Shown here piece after piece: positions 9,993 to 19,519 of a stretch of 64,000 nucleotides of DNA; position 1 is the first letter of the stretch; the number at the start of each line of letters is the position of its first letter. Below the pieces are notes generated by a model. The model was given only the letters and a program-made list of their open reading frames with translations, did no database searches and was not told the origin of the DNA. A program made the position numbers and the translations under genes. This DNA is from an uncultured Sutterella sp. (GTDB taxonomy: Bacteria; Pseudomonadota; Gammaproteobacteria; Burkholderiales; Burkholderiaceae_F): NCBI GenBank assembly GCA_949287305.1, contig CASEFX010000026.1, positions 155,246 through 219,245 of the forward strand, written 5' to 3'.

Positions 9993-10652
9993 ATGACTTC
10001 AACCGACCCGAACCGACGGGAAACCTTCGTCCCGCAGCCTTCCGAAGGCGTCGCCGCCACCGTGGCCGCCCGCCTCGGACTGCGGCGCGCCGCCCTGGTC
10101 GCGCTCGGCGCAAGCCTGGCGACCAACGTTCTCCTGGGGCTGCACGTCGCGAGTTGCCGTCCCGTCGTGACGACGGTGCTTCTGCCGCCGGGAGGCGGCG
10201 CCTGGAGCGTGACGGAGGACCGCGCGGACCGCGACTATCTCGAGCGCATGGCTCTCGACCTCGCGCAGCGCCTCGGAAGCCTCACGCCCTCGACCGCCCA
10301 AAAGCGGCTCCTTTCGATCCTCGACTACGCGGCGCCCGAAACCCACGCGGACCTTTCGGCGCAGCTTCGGCGCGAGGCCGCGCGCCTCGCGAAGGAACAC
10401 GCCTCGACGGTCTTTTTCCCGGAGCGCGTGACGGTCGACGTCGAGCGTCAGGCCGTGTCGGTGACGGGCCTCTCGAAGACCCTGATCGGCTCGGACGTAA
10501 CGTCTTCCGCCCCCGCCGTCTGGCACTTTCTCTTCCGCGTCTCGGCAGGACGGCTCGAACTGCTTCGCCTCGCGAGAGAAGACGGGGAGCGCGCCGCGGT
10601 CGACACCGGCCCCGGCCGCGAAAAGCTCCTTCAAAAGGGAGACGCCTCCTAG
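9993..10652 (+). CDS. traE: TraE, VirB8-like conjugation protein
   Basis: A 219-residue protein with one membrane anchor at about residues 33-52 and a periplasmic domain, the topology of TraE/VirB8 proteins that nucleate the inner-membrane complex of the secretion channel. It is slightly longer than F TraE (188 residues). The start ATG lies 36 bases after traL, and traK and traB follow. Family assignment is supported by topology, position and the conserved late Trp-His-Phe-Leu-Phe segment. Confidence 0.8.
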   Translation: MTSTDPNRRETFVPQPSEGVAATVAARLGLRRAALVALGASLATNVLLGLHVASCRPVVTTVLLPPGGGAWSVTEDRADRDYLERMALDLAQRLGSLTPSTAQKRLLSILDYAAPETHADLSAQLRREAARLAKEHASTVFFPERVTVDVERQAVSVTGLSKTLIGSDVTSSAPAVWHFLFRVSAGRLELLRLAREDGERAAVDTGPGREKLLQKGDAS

Positions 10653-10853
10653 GCCTCTTTCCCGTCTCAAGCCCTTCCCGAAGGGCGTTTTCCGGTGCGT
10701 CGACGCCGATCTCCTTTTCACTTCCGCACCCTTCGCGGCCGAACGGAAAAGCCGGCCGGCGGAAGCTTTTCGGAGTCGGCGCATCGGAAAACCAACGCAA
10801 AATTCGCCCCCGTCCGCGGGGGCGGCCCACCCACAAAAGACCCAGAGACCGCC

Positions 10854-11882
10854 ATGCCGGAAACCACGACACAGACGATCCGCCGCCACCATTCGCATCC
10901 AAGCCTTCCAACCTTCGCGAAGCATTCTCTGCGCCCGCTCGCGGCCGCGCTCTTCGCGCTCCTTTCCTTTCCGCCCCTGTCGCTCGCCGATCCCGCCGAG
11001 CCCCCGACCGCTCCGCCCGAACCTTCCGTCGAAGCGCAAGCTCCCTCTCCCGCCGCACCTCTCCCCGCTCCGCAGACTTCCGCCCCGGAAGAGGCCGAAG
11101 CGACCCGCACGAACTACGCCCAAGCCTTTGCCCGACGACAAGACGGGGACTTCCGCCGGAGCGCCTTTGCCCGTCAAACGGCGCAAGCCGATGAGACCGA
11201 CGAAAGCCTCTTTCGCGAGGCGGACGACGTGATGCCGCTGCGGCTCACGGTTCCGCCCCTGCGGCCCTCCCGGATCGACTTTCCCGACGAGCGGATTTTG
11301 TCCGTCGTGGTGGATTCGAGCCACGTCGAAGTACGCGGCGAATCGGACCGAAGCGACTTCTTTCTTTTGCCCAAGTACCCCGGTTCCACGACGCTTTTCG
11401 TGACGCTCGCCCGGGGCGAGACCGTTCCCGTCGAAGTCACGGTGCGCGAGGACGCAAAGCCCCGAAACGTGGTGCTGCACCTGAAGGACCGCAACGCCAA
11501 ACCCGCCGCAACCCTGCGCGCGGATCTCCCCGCCATGCAGAGCGTCCCCTACGCGGACCTCTTCACGGGGCTCTTGACGGACCTTGAAAACGGCAGACTC
11601 TCCCGCGGCGTCATGACGGTCGCAAACGGCCCCGACGCGCCCTTGACGCCCGCCGTGCGCACCGTCGTCTCGCGTCTCTCGCCCCTTGCCGTCACGACGG
11701 ACGCCGTCTGGCGCACGCGCGAACTCACCGTCACGCGCCTCGTCGTTCGAAACGGGAAACTCCGGGAAGCGGTGATCGACGAAGCGGCGTTGCTCACTGA
11801 GGGCGTACTCGCCTTCGCCGCGGGAAAACCTTCGCTCAAGCCCGCCGACGCCATGCACTTCTACGTCTTTGAAGCGAAGTGA
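10854..11882 (+). CDS. traK: TraK, secretin-like outer-membrane core protein
   Basis: About 342 residues if translation starts at the ATG at 10854, chosen because it gives a proper signal peptide (basic start, then LAAALFALLSFPPLSLA). The open frame extends upstream to 10695 but that part looks non-coding. A Pro/Ala-rich linker follows the signal, then beta-rich sequence as in TraK, the VirB9 analogue that joins TraB and lipoprotein TraV in the envelope-spanning core complex. The stop overlaps the ribosome site of traB. About 200 bases separate it from traE. Confidence 0.8.
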   Translation: MPETTTQTIRRHHSHPSLPTFAKHSLRPLAAALFALLSFPPLSLADPAEPPTAPPEPSVEAQAPSPAAPLPAPQTSAPEEAEATRTNYAQAFARRQDGDFRRSAFARQTAQADETDESLFREADDVMPLRLTVPPLRPSRIDFPDERILSVVVDSSHVEVRGESDRSDFFLLPKYPGSTTLFVTLARGETVPVEVTVREDAKPRNVVLHLKDRNAKPAATLRADLPAMQSVPYADLFTGLLTDLENGRLSRGVMTVANGPDAPLTPAVRTVVSRLSPLAVTTDAVWRTRELTVTRLVVRNGKLREAVIDEAALLTEGVLAFAAGKPSLKPADAMHFYVFEAK

Positions 11883-11890
11883 GGTGCGGC

Positions 11891-13219
11891 ATGAACTGGC
11901 AGAAGATCTTCAATCCCAAGGCGCACGACCTCACCACCTCGGAGCGGCGTCTGCGCCAGACGGCCGTCGCCGCCGCGCTCTTTGCGGCGCTCGGCGTTCT
12001 CGTCTACACGTCGGTGCGGCTCTCGGAGCCCGTCTCCGTCTCGAAACCTTCCCCCGCCTTTACGGAAGACTTCACGCTTCGCGCCGACTCGTTTGACCGC
12101 GAAGTCTTCGTCGCGAAGTACGACCGTCGACTCAAAGATCTGGAAGCCCGCTGGGCCGCCTTCGAAGACGGTCAGGAAAAGCTGATGGCGGCGGTCGACA
12201 CGCTCGCGCGCCGCGCCGAGGAAGCTCAGGCAACAACGGTCGTCGCGGGCGGAACGCCCGTCGAAACGACGACAAAGCCCGTTCCCTCGGACGCGGAACG
12301 CCGTCTCGCGGGCGATTTGAAGCCGGCGCTTCCTCCCGCCCCCTACCCGCCGCCCGGAGCGGACGACGCCGCCGCGGCCTTCCGCACGGGGGCCGACGCC
12401 TGGGCGATGGAAGCCTTCGGTCGCCCCGCCCCGGCGGCCGCGCCGACGCTCTCCGTCGTCACCTTCACGAAGAAGACCCCGACGCCTGAAAACCGAGCGC
12501 CCACGGTGGCGGACGCGGTGCTCGAAAACCGCCCGATCCTCAATCCCGACGACCCGATCGCCGCGAACCGGGCCTTGGGCGCCACCGCCCGCGAGTACGT
12601 GACGGCGGGCTCGATCGTTCGCGGGACGCTTTTGACGGGCGTCTACGCCCCGACGGGGGGCGCCGGCGCCGGCACGCCCGTGCCGATTCTGATCGACGTC
12701 GCGCGCGAAGCGCTCCTTCCGAACGGCTACAGAGCCGACCTCACGGACTGCCGCATGACGGGAAACGCCACGGGCGATTTGTCGTCCGAGCGCATTCTCG
12801 TTCGCCTCGAGCGTTTGGCCTGCGTGGGTGAAAAGGGCGAGGCGCTCGACATCCGCATCCGCGGCTACGTCGCGGGGCCCGACGGCAAGGTGGGGCTTCG
12901 CGGCAACTTGGTCACCCGCTCGGGTCAGGCGATCGCCAGTGCCTTGTCGGTCGGGATTCTCTCGGGGCTCGGCAAGGCCGTGGCCTTGGGCGCCTCGGAA
13001 ACCACGACCTATGCGTCCGGCTCGCAGTCGACGGTCTATCAAAACTCGCTCAAGGCTGGCCTCGGCGAAGGAACCTCGAACGCCCTGGACCGCATCGCCG
13101 ACTACTACCTCAAAGTGGCGGAAAAGATCTTCCCCGTCCTCGAAGTGGACGGCGGCCAGCCCGTCGACGTGATCCTCCTGCAGGGCGTGCTTCTCGAGAC
13201 GCCCAAGAGCGGCGCCTGA
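11891..13219 (+). CDS. traB: TraB, VirB10-like core complex protein
   Basis: About 442 residues from ATG 11891, which has GAGGTG four bases upstream; a GTG at 11879 is possible but less likely. An N-terminal membrane anchor (about 30-50) is followed by a coiled-coil stretch, a Pro-rich linker and a C-terminal VirB10-type domain containing PVLIDV-like and GRLxGN-like strands (here TPVPILIDV and GYRADLTDCRMTGNA). TraB links inner and outer membranes in the core complex. It lies between traK and traV as in F. Confidence 0.85.
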   Translation: MNWQKIFNPKAHDLTTSERRLRQTAVAAALFAALGVLVYTSVRLSEPVSVSKPSPAFTEDFTLRADSFDREVFVAKYDRRLKDLEARWAAFEDGQEKLMAAVDTLARRAEEAQATTVVAGGTPVETTTKPVPSDAERRLAGDLKPALPPAPYPPPGADDAAAAFRTGADAWAMEAFGRPAPAAAPTLSVVTFTKKTPTPENRAPTVADAVLENRPILNPDDPIAANRALGATAREYVTAGSIVRGTLLTGVYAPTGGAGAGTPVPILIDVAREALLPNGYRADLTDCRMTGNATGDLSSERILVRLERLACVGEKGEALDIRIRGYVAGPDGKVGLRGNLVTRSGQAIASALSVGILSGLGKAVALGASETTTYASGSQSTVYQNSLKAGLGEGTSNALDRIADYYLKVAEKIFPVLEVDGGQPVDVILLQGVLLETPKSGA

Positions 13220-13251
13220 CCTTCCCCAACCGACTTCCGACACCCCGCACC

Positions 13252-14034
13252 ATGACGAATTCCACTCTTTTGTCAGAAGGCGCTCCGCGCCTTCGCAGCC
13301 CCCGCCTTACCCTTCGCACCGCGGTTTCCAAGACCTCGGCGCGCCGAACGCTCGCGCTCCTTGCGCCCCTTTCCACGCTTCTTCTCACGGCCTGCGGGTC
13401 GCTTACGGGCCTCGACGCCGGAAGCACCTTCAACTGCGGCAAGGGCGAGGGCGTCCCCTGCACGAGCGTCGAGACGCTCTCCCTCGAACACGCCGCCCGG
13501 ACCCTTCCCTATCAGAAGGCGGAAGAAGCCAAGGCTTCCCAAGCCGCGTTCGAGAGCGCGGTCGTTGCGCCCGTCGATGCGGTCGCCCCGATTGCACCGA
13601 CCGCCGTCCCCGCGACCTCTTCGAAACCCTCCGCCCTCCCCGCCGATCCGGTCGAGGCCGTGAAGGCGGCGGAAGCCTCGGATCCCCGCCGCGCCTCTTC
13701 GGCCGTGCGGCTTGACGGCAAAGCCCCGGGAAGCTTTCCCCGCCGCATCCCCGAGGTGATCCTTCGTCTCTGGGTCGCCCCGTGGACGGACGACAAGGGC
13801 ACCTTCCACACGGCGGAGACCCTCTACGTCACCGTGAAGGAAGCCCGCTGGGCCGAAGCGCGCGAGCGCCGCCCGGCACACCGCCCCGCCGTGCGGTTGG
13901 GGAGCCGCCCGTCCGCCGAAAAGCCCTCCGACGCTTCGAACGAAGACCTCGAAACGAACGTGAAAACCGAGTCGGGTCGCCTTCTGCGCGAAGCCAAGGC
14001 CGCCTTTGAAAAGACGATGGAGAGCGTTCGATGA
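13252..14034 (+). CDS. traV: TraV, outer-membrane core lipoprotein
   Basis: A 260-residue lipoprotein: a long basic leader of about 35 residues, then a lipobox LLTAC with the lipidated Cys at residue 48. After it comes the TraV signature of a Cys pair (FNCGKGEGVPC) and a Ser. TraV anchors TraK in the outer membrane, the VirB7 role. The unusually long leader could mean a later non-ATG start. Its last bases overlap the start of traC (ATGA), so the two are translationally coupled. Confidence 0.85.
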   Translation: MTNSTLLSEGAPRLRSPRLTLRTAVSKTSARRTLALLAPLSTLLLTACGSLTGLDAGSTFNCGKGEGVPCTSVETLSLEHAARTLPYQKAEEAKASQAAFESAVVAPVDAVAPIAPTAVPATSSKPSALPADPVEAVKAAEASDPRRASSAVRLDGKAPGSFPRRIPEVILRLWVAPWTDDKGTFHTAETLYVTVKEARWAEARERRPAHRPAVRLGSRPSAEKPSDASNEDLETNVKTESGRLLREAKAAFEKTMESVR

Positions 14035-16733
14035 CGGCTCTTCACGACACCGCACGCCCGGCCCCCGAAGGAGCGTCGAAAAAACCGGGTTCTTTCTTCG
14101 GCGCGGACGCGCTCAAAAGGCTCTTCGGCTTCGGGCGCTTTCGCCCGAATCTGCGCACGGCCGAAAACGCGCTCGGTCCCGAACGGGGCACGGCGATGGA
14201 CGCCTTGGGCGCGACGCTTTTCGAGCGCTTCGGCCCCCTTCTTCCGCACCTCACCGTGGACGACGAAGGTTTCGTCGTCCTCGAAGCCGCCCGCCCGGGC
14301 GAATACGAGGGACTCGGCTTTGTGCTCGGCTTTCGTCCGCAGACCGGGATGACGGAAGCCATCCGCAAGGGGCTTGAAGGCCTGGTGCTCGCGGCCCTCC
14401 CCTTGGGTTCCACCGTCGCCGTGACGCTTTTTGCGGACCCCGACGTCGAGGACGCGCTGACGCTCTTTGAAGAGAGCCGTTTGTCGAAGCCGCAGCGTCT
14501 CGACCCCGCCGCCCGCGAAGTTCTCGAAATCATGACGAAGGAGCGCGCAACGCTCCTGCGCCGGGCCTCTAGAGAGCAGATCCGCCCGCAGGCGCCGGTC
14601 TACTGCCGGCGCTTTCGCGGCTGGATTTCGGTCGTGCTCCCGATCCGCAACCCTCTTTCCGAGGAAGCGCGCGACGCCGCCCGTTCGGCGCGCGAAGCGA
14701 TGCGCGTCGCGCTCGAAGAGTCCTATCTCGCCGACCGCGATCCCGACGCGTCGGATTTGCTTACGATGCTCGCCGCGCTTTTGAATCCGCAGAAGGTCCG
14801 CCGCGGGACCTTCATGAAGAAGCACTTCGACCCCTTGAACGAACTGCGCCTGCAGACGGTCGCGCCCGACACGGAAATCCGGATCGAAAAGGACGGAATC
14901 CTCTTTGCGGACGCGGACGACGTCGGGCTCGAGCACGCCGTGCGGGCCGTGGGACTTTCGGTTGCGGGCATGCCGCCCACCTGGACGCTTGCCGCCACCT
15001 CGGCGCTCGCGGGCGACCCGGGCCGCTCGGGCTCGCAGATTCCCTGCCCCTTCTTGACGACCACCTGGTGGCAGGTGACGGACAGTGTCTTGGAGAAAAC
15101 CAAGATCGAATCCGAACTCGTGCGTGCGCGTCAGATGAGCCGCACGCCCGTCTCGTCCCTCACACCCCACTACCACGACCGCGCCAAAGACCTCGCGATC
15201 GCCTCGGAAGGCTTCTCAAGGGGCCTGCCCGTCTATCCGTCGCAAACGGAAATCCTCCTTTTCACGCCCGTTCGGCAGACGGCCTTGTGCGTCGAAGCCG
15301 CGAGAACGCTCGCGCGCAAGAACGGCATTGAACTCCGCCCCAACGCGGCGTTGCACGTGCAGTCGCTTTTCGCGTCGCTTCCCTTGGCGGCCGGTCCGCT
15401 TCTCGCGAAGGACGCCCGCGCGCTCGACCGCTTTCCGCGGCGCACCGCGGAAACGATCACGGCGTTGTTGCCCGTCGTCGCCGACTATTCGGGGACCGGA
15501 CGGCGCGACCACGAAAAGGCGGAAACGCCCCTTCTTGCGCTTCTCTCGCGGCGCGGGCACCTCTTTTACGTCGATCCCTTCGCCTGCCGCGCGGGGAGTT
15601 TCTCGGGAACGATCGTTGGGAAACCGGGCTCGGGGAAGTCCGTCGTCATGAACGAACTCGCACTCGGCGTTCTCGCCCAGGGCGGACGCGTCTGGGTGAT
15701 CGACGTGGGGCGCAGCTACGAAAAGCTCTGCGGGCTTTTGGGCGGCGACTTTCTCACCTTCGACGACGAAAACGTGTGGGACGCGAATCCCCTGCGCTAC
15801 TTGTCGGACGAGTCCGAGCGCGTCGAACGCGTGACGGCGATTCTCGAGGAGTTTTTGGGCGACGGCGAGCGCGACGCGCTCCTTCATCAGTGGCTGCTCC
15901 TCACGCTTCCGATCCTGCACCGCGAAGCCCGGGCGCAGGGCCGCACGCCCACTTTGCCCGAGCTCATCGCTGCGATGCGGCGGGTGAGAAAGGCGGACGG
16001 CACGCCCGACCAGCGCTTTTTCGACGCGGCGCAGAAGCTCGCCCCCTACGCCGAAGGCGGGCCCCTCTCGAAGTGGACCGACGGCTCGGGGCGGCCCTTT
16101 GACTTTTCGAGCGACTTCACGGTTCTCGAAATGGAGGGGCTCTCGGGGCATCCGACCCTCCGAAATGCCATGTTGTTGCAGGTGATGCTCGCGATCGAGG
16201 CGGAAATGCAGAAGGACCGCCGCCCTCCGAAATTGGTTCTCATCGACGAAGCCTGGGACCTCATGAAAAGCGGCCGCTCGGCGGCCTTCATCGAAAAGGG
16301 CTTTCGACAGGCGAGAAAACTGAACGGCGCTTTCTTCACAGCCACCCAGTCCGTCGCCGACTACTGGCAGTCCGAAACGGCGAGGGCGGCCTGGACCTGC
16401 GCCGACACCCGCATTTATCTCCGACAGGACGCGGAAACGCTCGAGAGTCTCGCCGCGGACGGAAAGTTCCCGCAGGACACCTGGCTCAAGACGGCGGTCG
16501 CGAGTCTTACGACGGCGCGCGGCCTCTGGTCCGAAGTCCTCGTGCAGGTGGGCGACCATCCGCCCGCGATCGGGCGGCTGGTGCTCGACGATTTCACTCG
16601 CGTCGCCGCAAGCTCCCACGCCCGCGAAGTGATGGGCGTTCGCGACTGGCGCGCCCGCGGCCTCACGCTCGCCGAAGCCGTGATGCAAATCGCGCGCAAC
16701 CAATACCCCTCGGACGCCCCCGAAGCCCGCTGA
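14031..16733 (+). CDS. traC: TraC, type IV secretion ATPase
   Basis: A 900-residue VirB4-family ATPase that powers pilus assembly and retraction at the inner membrane. The Walker A motif GKPGSGKS lies at about residue 530 and Walker B LVLIDEAWD at about 735-745, followed by the usual C-terminal ATPase motifs (FFTATQS, CADTRIYLRQD). Length agrees with F TraC (875). The start overlaps the end of traV. Confidence 0.95.
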   Translation: MTALHDTARPAPEGASKKPGSFFGADALKRLFGFGRFRPNLRTAENALGPERGTAMDALGATLFERFGPLLPHLTVDDEGFVVLEAARPGEYEGLGFVLGFRPQTGMTEAIRKGLEGLVLAALPLGSTVAVTLFADPDVEDALTLFEESRLSKPQRLDPAAREVLEIMTKERATLLRRASREQIRPQAPVYCRRFRGWISVVLPIRNPLSEEARDAARSAREAMRVALEESYLADRDPDASDLLTMLAALLNPQKVRRGTFMKKHFDPLNELRLQTVAPDTEIRIEKDGILFADADDVGLEHAVRAVGLSVAGMPPTWTLAATSALAGDPGRSGSQIPCPFLTTTWWQVTDSVLEKTKIESELVRARQMSRTPVSSLTPHYHDRAKDLAIASEGFSRGLPVYPSQTEILLFTPVRQTALCVEAARTLARKNGIELRPNAALHVQSLFASLPLAAGPLLAKDARALDRFPRRTAETITALLPVVADYSGTGRRDHEKAETPLLALLSRRGHLFYVDPFACRAGSFSGTIVGKPGSGKSVVMNELALGVLAQGGRVWVIDVGRSYEKLCGLLGGDFLTFDDENVWDANPLRYLSDESERVERVTAILEEFLGDGERDALLHQWLLLTLPILHREARAQGRTPTLPELIAAMRRVRKADGTPDQRFFDAAQKLAPYAEGGPLSKWTDGSGRPFDFSSDFTVLEMEGLSGHPTLRNAMLLQVMLAIEAEMQKDRRPPKLVLIDEAWDLMKSGRSAAFIEKGFRQARKLNGAFFTATQSVADYWQSETARAAWTCADTRIYLRQDAETLESLAADGKFPQDTWLKTAVASLTTARGLWSEVLVQVGDHPPAIGRLVLDDFTRVAASSHAREVMGVRDWRARGLTLAEAVMQIARNQYPSDAPEAR

Positions 16734-16762
16734 CCGACCCTCGAACGGAGAAGGAAAAGCTC

Positions 16763-19465
16763 ATGACCACCGAACACCACGACACCGCGCCCGCCGCCGA
16801 AAACGTGGCGCCCGAAGGCGCGCCCAAGACCTCGCCCGCTCCCGCGAAGAAGACCGTCGGGAAGCCCGCGAAAAAGGCGGGAAAGAAGGCCGCGCGCCGG
16901 GCCGACAACAACCCGACGCAGGGCGCTCCCGCGCCCGCCGCCCCGAAGACGCCCGAAATTCCGGTTCAAGATTCGACCGAACCGTCGGCCGAAAGACCGG
17001 CCGTTGCTCCGTCCGAAATGCCGTCCGAACCGTCTTCCGAGAAGACGTCCGACCCGACCGATGCCCCGGCCGACGTCTCGGCGCCGACCGCCGACGATTC
17101 GTCGTCCGGCACGGGCAACGCCGTCGAGCAGGCGCCGGAACTCTCCATTCCCCCGCTCGACCCGACGGTTCCGCCCCCGGGCGGCGAAAAGCCGATCGCC
17201 CTCAACCCCTTCGCTCCCTCGGGCGCGAAGGGGTCGATTGACGGCGAACCCATCGAGGCGAACCTTCAAAGGGCGATCCTCGAATCCGCGAAAAAGATCA
17301 CCGATAACGTTCCGGCCCTCTGCGAGCTGATGAAGAACGACATGACGCAGTCCCCCGTATACGTCCCGGCCGCCCGGCAGAACCGTCCGGTCGGAGAGGC
17401 GAGCGCCGCGCCCCGGAAGGCTTCGGCATCCGAAGCCGTCTCGAAAGCGAAACCCGCCAGGAAAGCCGGGAAGGCGAAGAAGACGGCGAAGGCCGCCCCG
17501 ACCCCGGCGTCCGCGCCTTCGTCTCCGGCCGGGACGGAGGGTTCGACGAACCGGAAGACCGAAGGAAAGACCGCCGCGGGTCCCTCCCCCAAGGAGGCTC
17601 CCAAGGCCTCCACCAAGGCCGCGCCCCGTCTGCGCTTTCGCGTGGAGGACGCGCCCCCTTCTTCCGCCTTGCAGGAGAAAAAGCCCAAGGCCCCGAAGGG
17701 CCCGAAGCCGCCGCTCTCGAACCTCTTCTCGCTCCCTGAAGCCGACGCCGAAGTCCTGACGACCGACGAACCCGTCGCTACGGAAACTTCGGTCACGGAA
17801 ACGCCGATGTCCGAAGCGCCTCTCTCTACGGACGTCCCCACGGACGACGCCCTCCCGACGGACGACGCCCCGGAAGCCGAGCGTCTGCTCGGCCGCCGCG
17901 CAACGCTTCCCCGTCAGACGGAAGCGCGCGACGCCGAAGGCGAAACTCTGTTGTCGCGTCCCCGCGTCGCGGACGTCCCGATGGGGCGCATCGCCCGTCG
18001 GGGCTTGGAGAACTCGATCGAACGCCGAGCCCGCGAGGAGGGTCGTTCCGTCCCCAAAACCGAGGGCGAAGAACGGGCCGCGCGGATTCTGCGCGCGCCC
18101 CACGACGTTCGTCCCGAAGACCCGGATTCGCTCGAGTCGATCCGCCGCGCCATGCAGGCGGAAGAAGAGGTCGACGCCGTTCTGACCGAAATCCTCGAGT
18201 CGAGCCGCTCGGTCGAAGAGGCCAACGCCAAGATGAACAAGTTGTTGGCGGAGCTCACGGCCTGCGACCCCGTTCGCAATCCCGACGGAACGACCCACTA
18301 CAAGATTCGGGATCCCGAGGCTTTTCGCCGCTCGATGCTTTTCTCGAAGCTCCTTCTCCTGCCGGACCTCCGCACGGGTCCCACCTGGATGCGAAGCGTC
18401 ATCCGCGCGCGCCACGAAGCGGGCTGCGCGCTCCGGCTCACGGAAGCCTTCACGCTCGAACTTGACCGCGACGCCCTCCCCGAGGATTCGCCCCTTCGTC
18501 TCGACGACTCGGGGGTCTTCGTCGAGCGCACAAACGAGACGCCGCCCCCGCCCGATCCTGCGGTGACGCACTTTTTGACGCACGGCGACACCCGGCGCCG
18601 GGACGGCCGTCCGCAAGGCGCGTCGTCCTCCGAAGCGCGGGGCCCTGCGTCCGGTTCTTCGAGGGCTCAGACCGCCCCGACCAATCCCTCCGGTCCGTCC
18701 GGCCGCAGTGCGCTTCGCACTGCGCCGCTCGGCGTCGCCCCGCAGGAAGCCTTTCTCCGAACGCCCTGGGACGCGGGCGTGCTCCTTCTCAAGGTCTCGG
18801 TCTTTGTCGGGGTCGCCTTTGTGGGCGGGCTCCTGGGCGGACGCACGGCGCTCTCCGACCCAGGGCTTTTGCACACCGACCGCCTCGCCTTCGTCGATCT
18901 GACGAGCGTCGCCAAAAGCGGCTTTCCCGACGCGGAGGGCTTTCCCGAAGCCTTCCGGGAGGTCCTGAACAAGCTTTCCGAAGAACGAGGGGTCGTGCTC
19001 GTCGCGAAGAACTTCCTTCTGACGGGCCCCGCCCCCGAAACGCGCGACCGCGACTTGACGGTCGAGGTGATCACGGGGCTCATCGACCGGCTCGGGATGC
19101 CCGGCGCCCGCGGGACCTACGTCCCGAGCTGGGATTTGCCCAAGGAAGTGGAGCGCGTCTTGATGCCCTCCTCGACCGAGGCCGCGAACGCCCGCGTGGG
19201 CCAATCCGGGGGCTTCGACGACCCCGTCGCGCGGGGCCGGGGCGGGGACGTTCTGGGCGTTCCCTACGTGAAGCCCCTCCCCGAGGACGCCTCCCGCACG
19301 CTCTTTGCGACCGAGCACGCGGCCCGCGCCTCGCGCCTTTCGGCCTTGGAAGCCGAAAAGTCCGCACGCGAGGCGACCCGCGCGGCCGAAGACCTCCGCC
19401 GCGAAATCGAGCGCCGGAAGGCCGACCGAAATCTCCTGAAAGAAAACGGAATCGAAGTGCCCTGA
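16763..19465 (+). CDS. TrbI-like protein with very long disordered N-terminus
   Basis: 900 residues after a good GGAGAAGGA ribosome site. Residues 1-350 are low-complexity Ala/Pro/Lys/Glu/Thr and look disordered. Residues 440-600 form a charged, probably folded domain. A membrane segment lies at about 672-693 (LLLKVSVFVGVAFVGGLLGG), and the tail resembles the F protein TrbI: predicted signal-anchor, then FVDLTSV, a helix, VVLVAKNFLLTGPAPE and a final coiled coil. TrbI is only about 128 residues in F and influences pilus length. Position directly after traC matches trbI. The TrbI call covers only the last quarter; the rest is unassigned. Confidence 0.6.
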   Translation: MTTEHHDTAPAAENVAPEGAPKTSPAPAKKTVGKPAKKAGKKAARRADNNPTQGAPAPAAPKTPEIPVQDSTEPSAERPAVAPSEMPSEPSSEKTSDPTDAPADVSAPTADDSSSGTGNAVEQAPELSIPPLDPTVPPPGGEKPIALNPFAPSGAKGSIDGEPIEANLQRAILESAKKITDNVPALCELMKNDMTQSPVYVPAARQNRPVGEASAAPRKASASEAVSKAKPARKAGKAKKTAKAAPTPASAPSSPAGTEGSTNRKTEGKTAAGPSPKEAPKASTKAAPRLRFRVEDAPPSSALQEKKPKAPKGPKPPLSNLFSLPEADAEVLTTDEPVATETSVTETPMSEAPLSTDVPTDDALPTDDAPEAERLLGRRATLPRQTEARDAEGETLLSRPRVADVPMGRIARRGLENSIERRAREEGRSVPKTEGEERAARILRAPHDVRPEDPDSLESIRRAMQAEEEVDAVLTEILESSRSVEEANAKMNKLLAELTACDPVRNPDGTTHYKIRDPEAFRRSMLFSKLLLLPDLRTGPTWMRSVIRARHEAGCALRLTEAFTLELDRDALPEDSPLRLDDSGVFVERTNETPPPPDPAVTHFLTHGDTRRRDGRPQGASSSEARGPASGSSRAQTAPTNPSGPSGRSALRTAPLGVAPQEAFLRTPWDAGVLLLKVSVFVGVAFVGGLLGGRTALSDPGLLHTDRLAFVDLTSVAKSGFPDAEGFPEAFREVLNKLSEERGVVLVAKNFLLTGPAPETRDRDLTVEVITGLIDRLGMPGARGTYVPSWDLPKEVERVLMPSSTEAANARVGQSGGFDDPVARGRGGDVLGVPYVKPLPEDASRTLFATEHAARASRLSALEAEKSAREATRAAEDLRREIERRKADRNLLKENGIEVP

Positions 19466-19519
19466 GAAACGCCTGCGATTCCCCGAAACACCTCCGAATG
19501 AACTCCGTTTGAACCCGAC

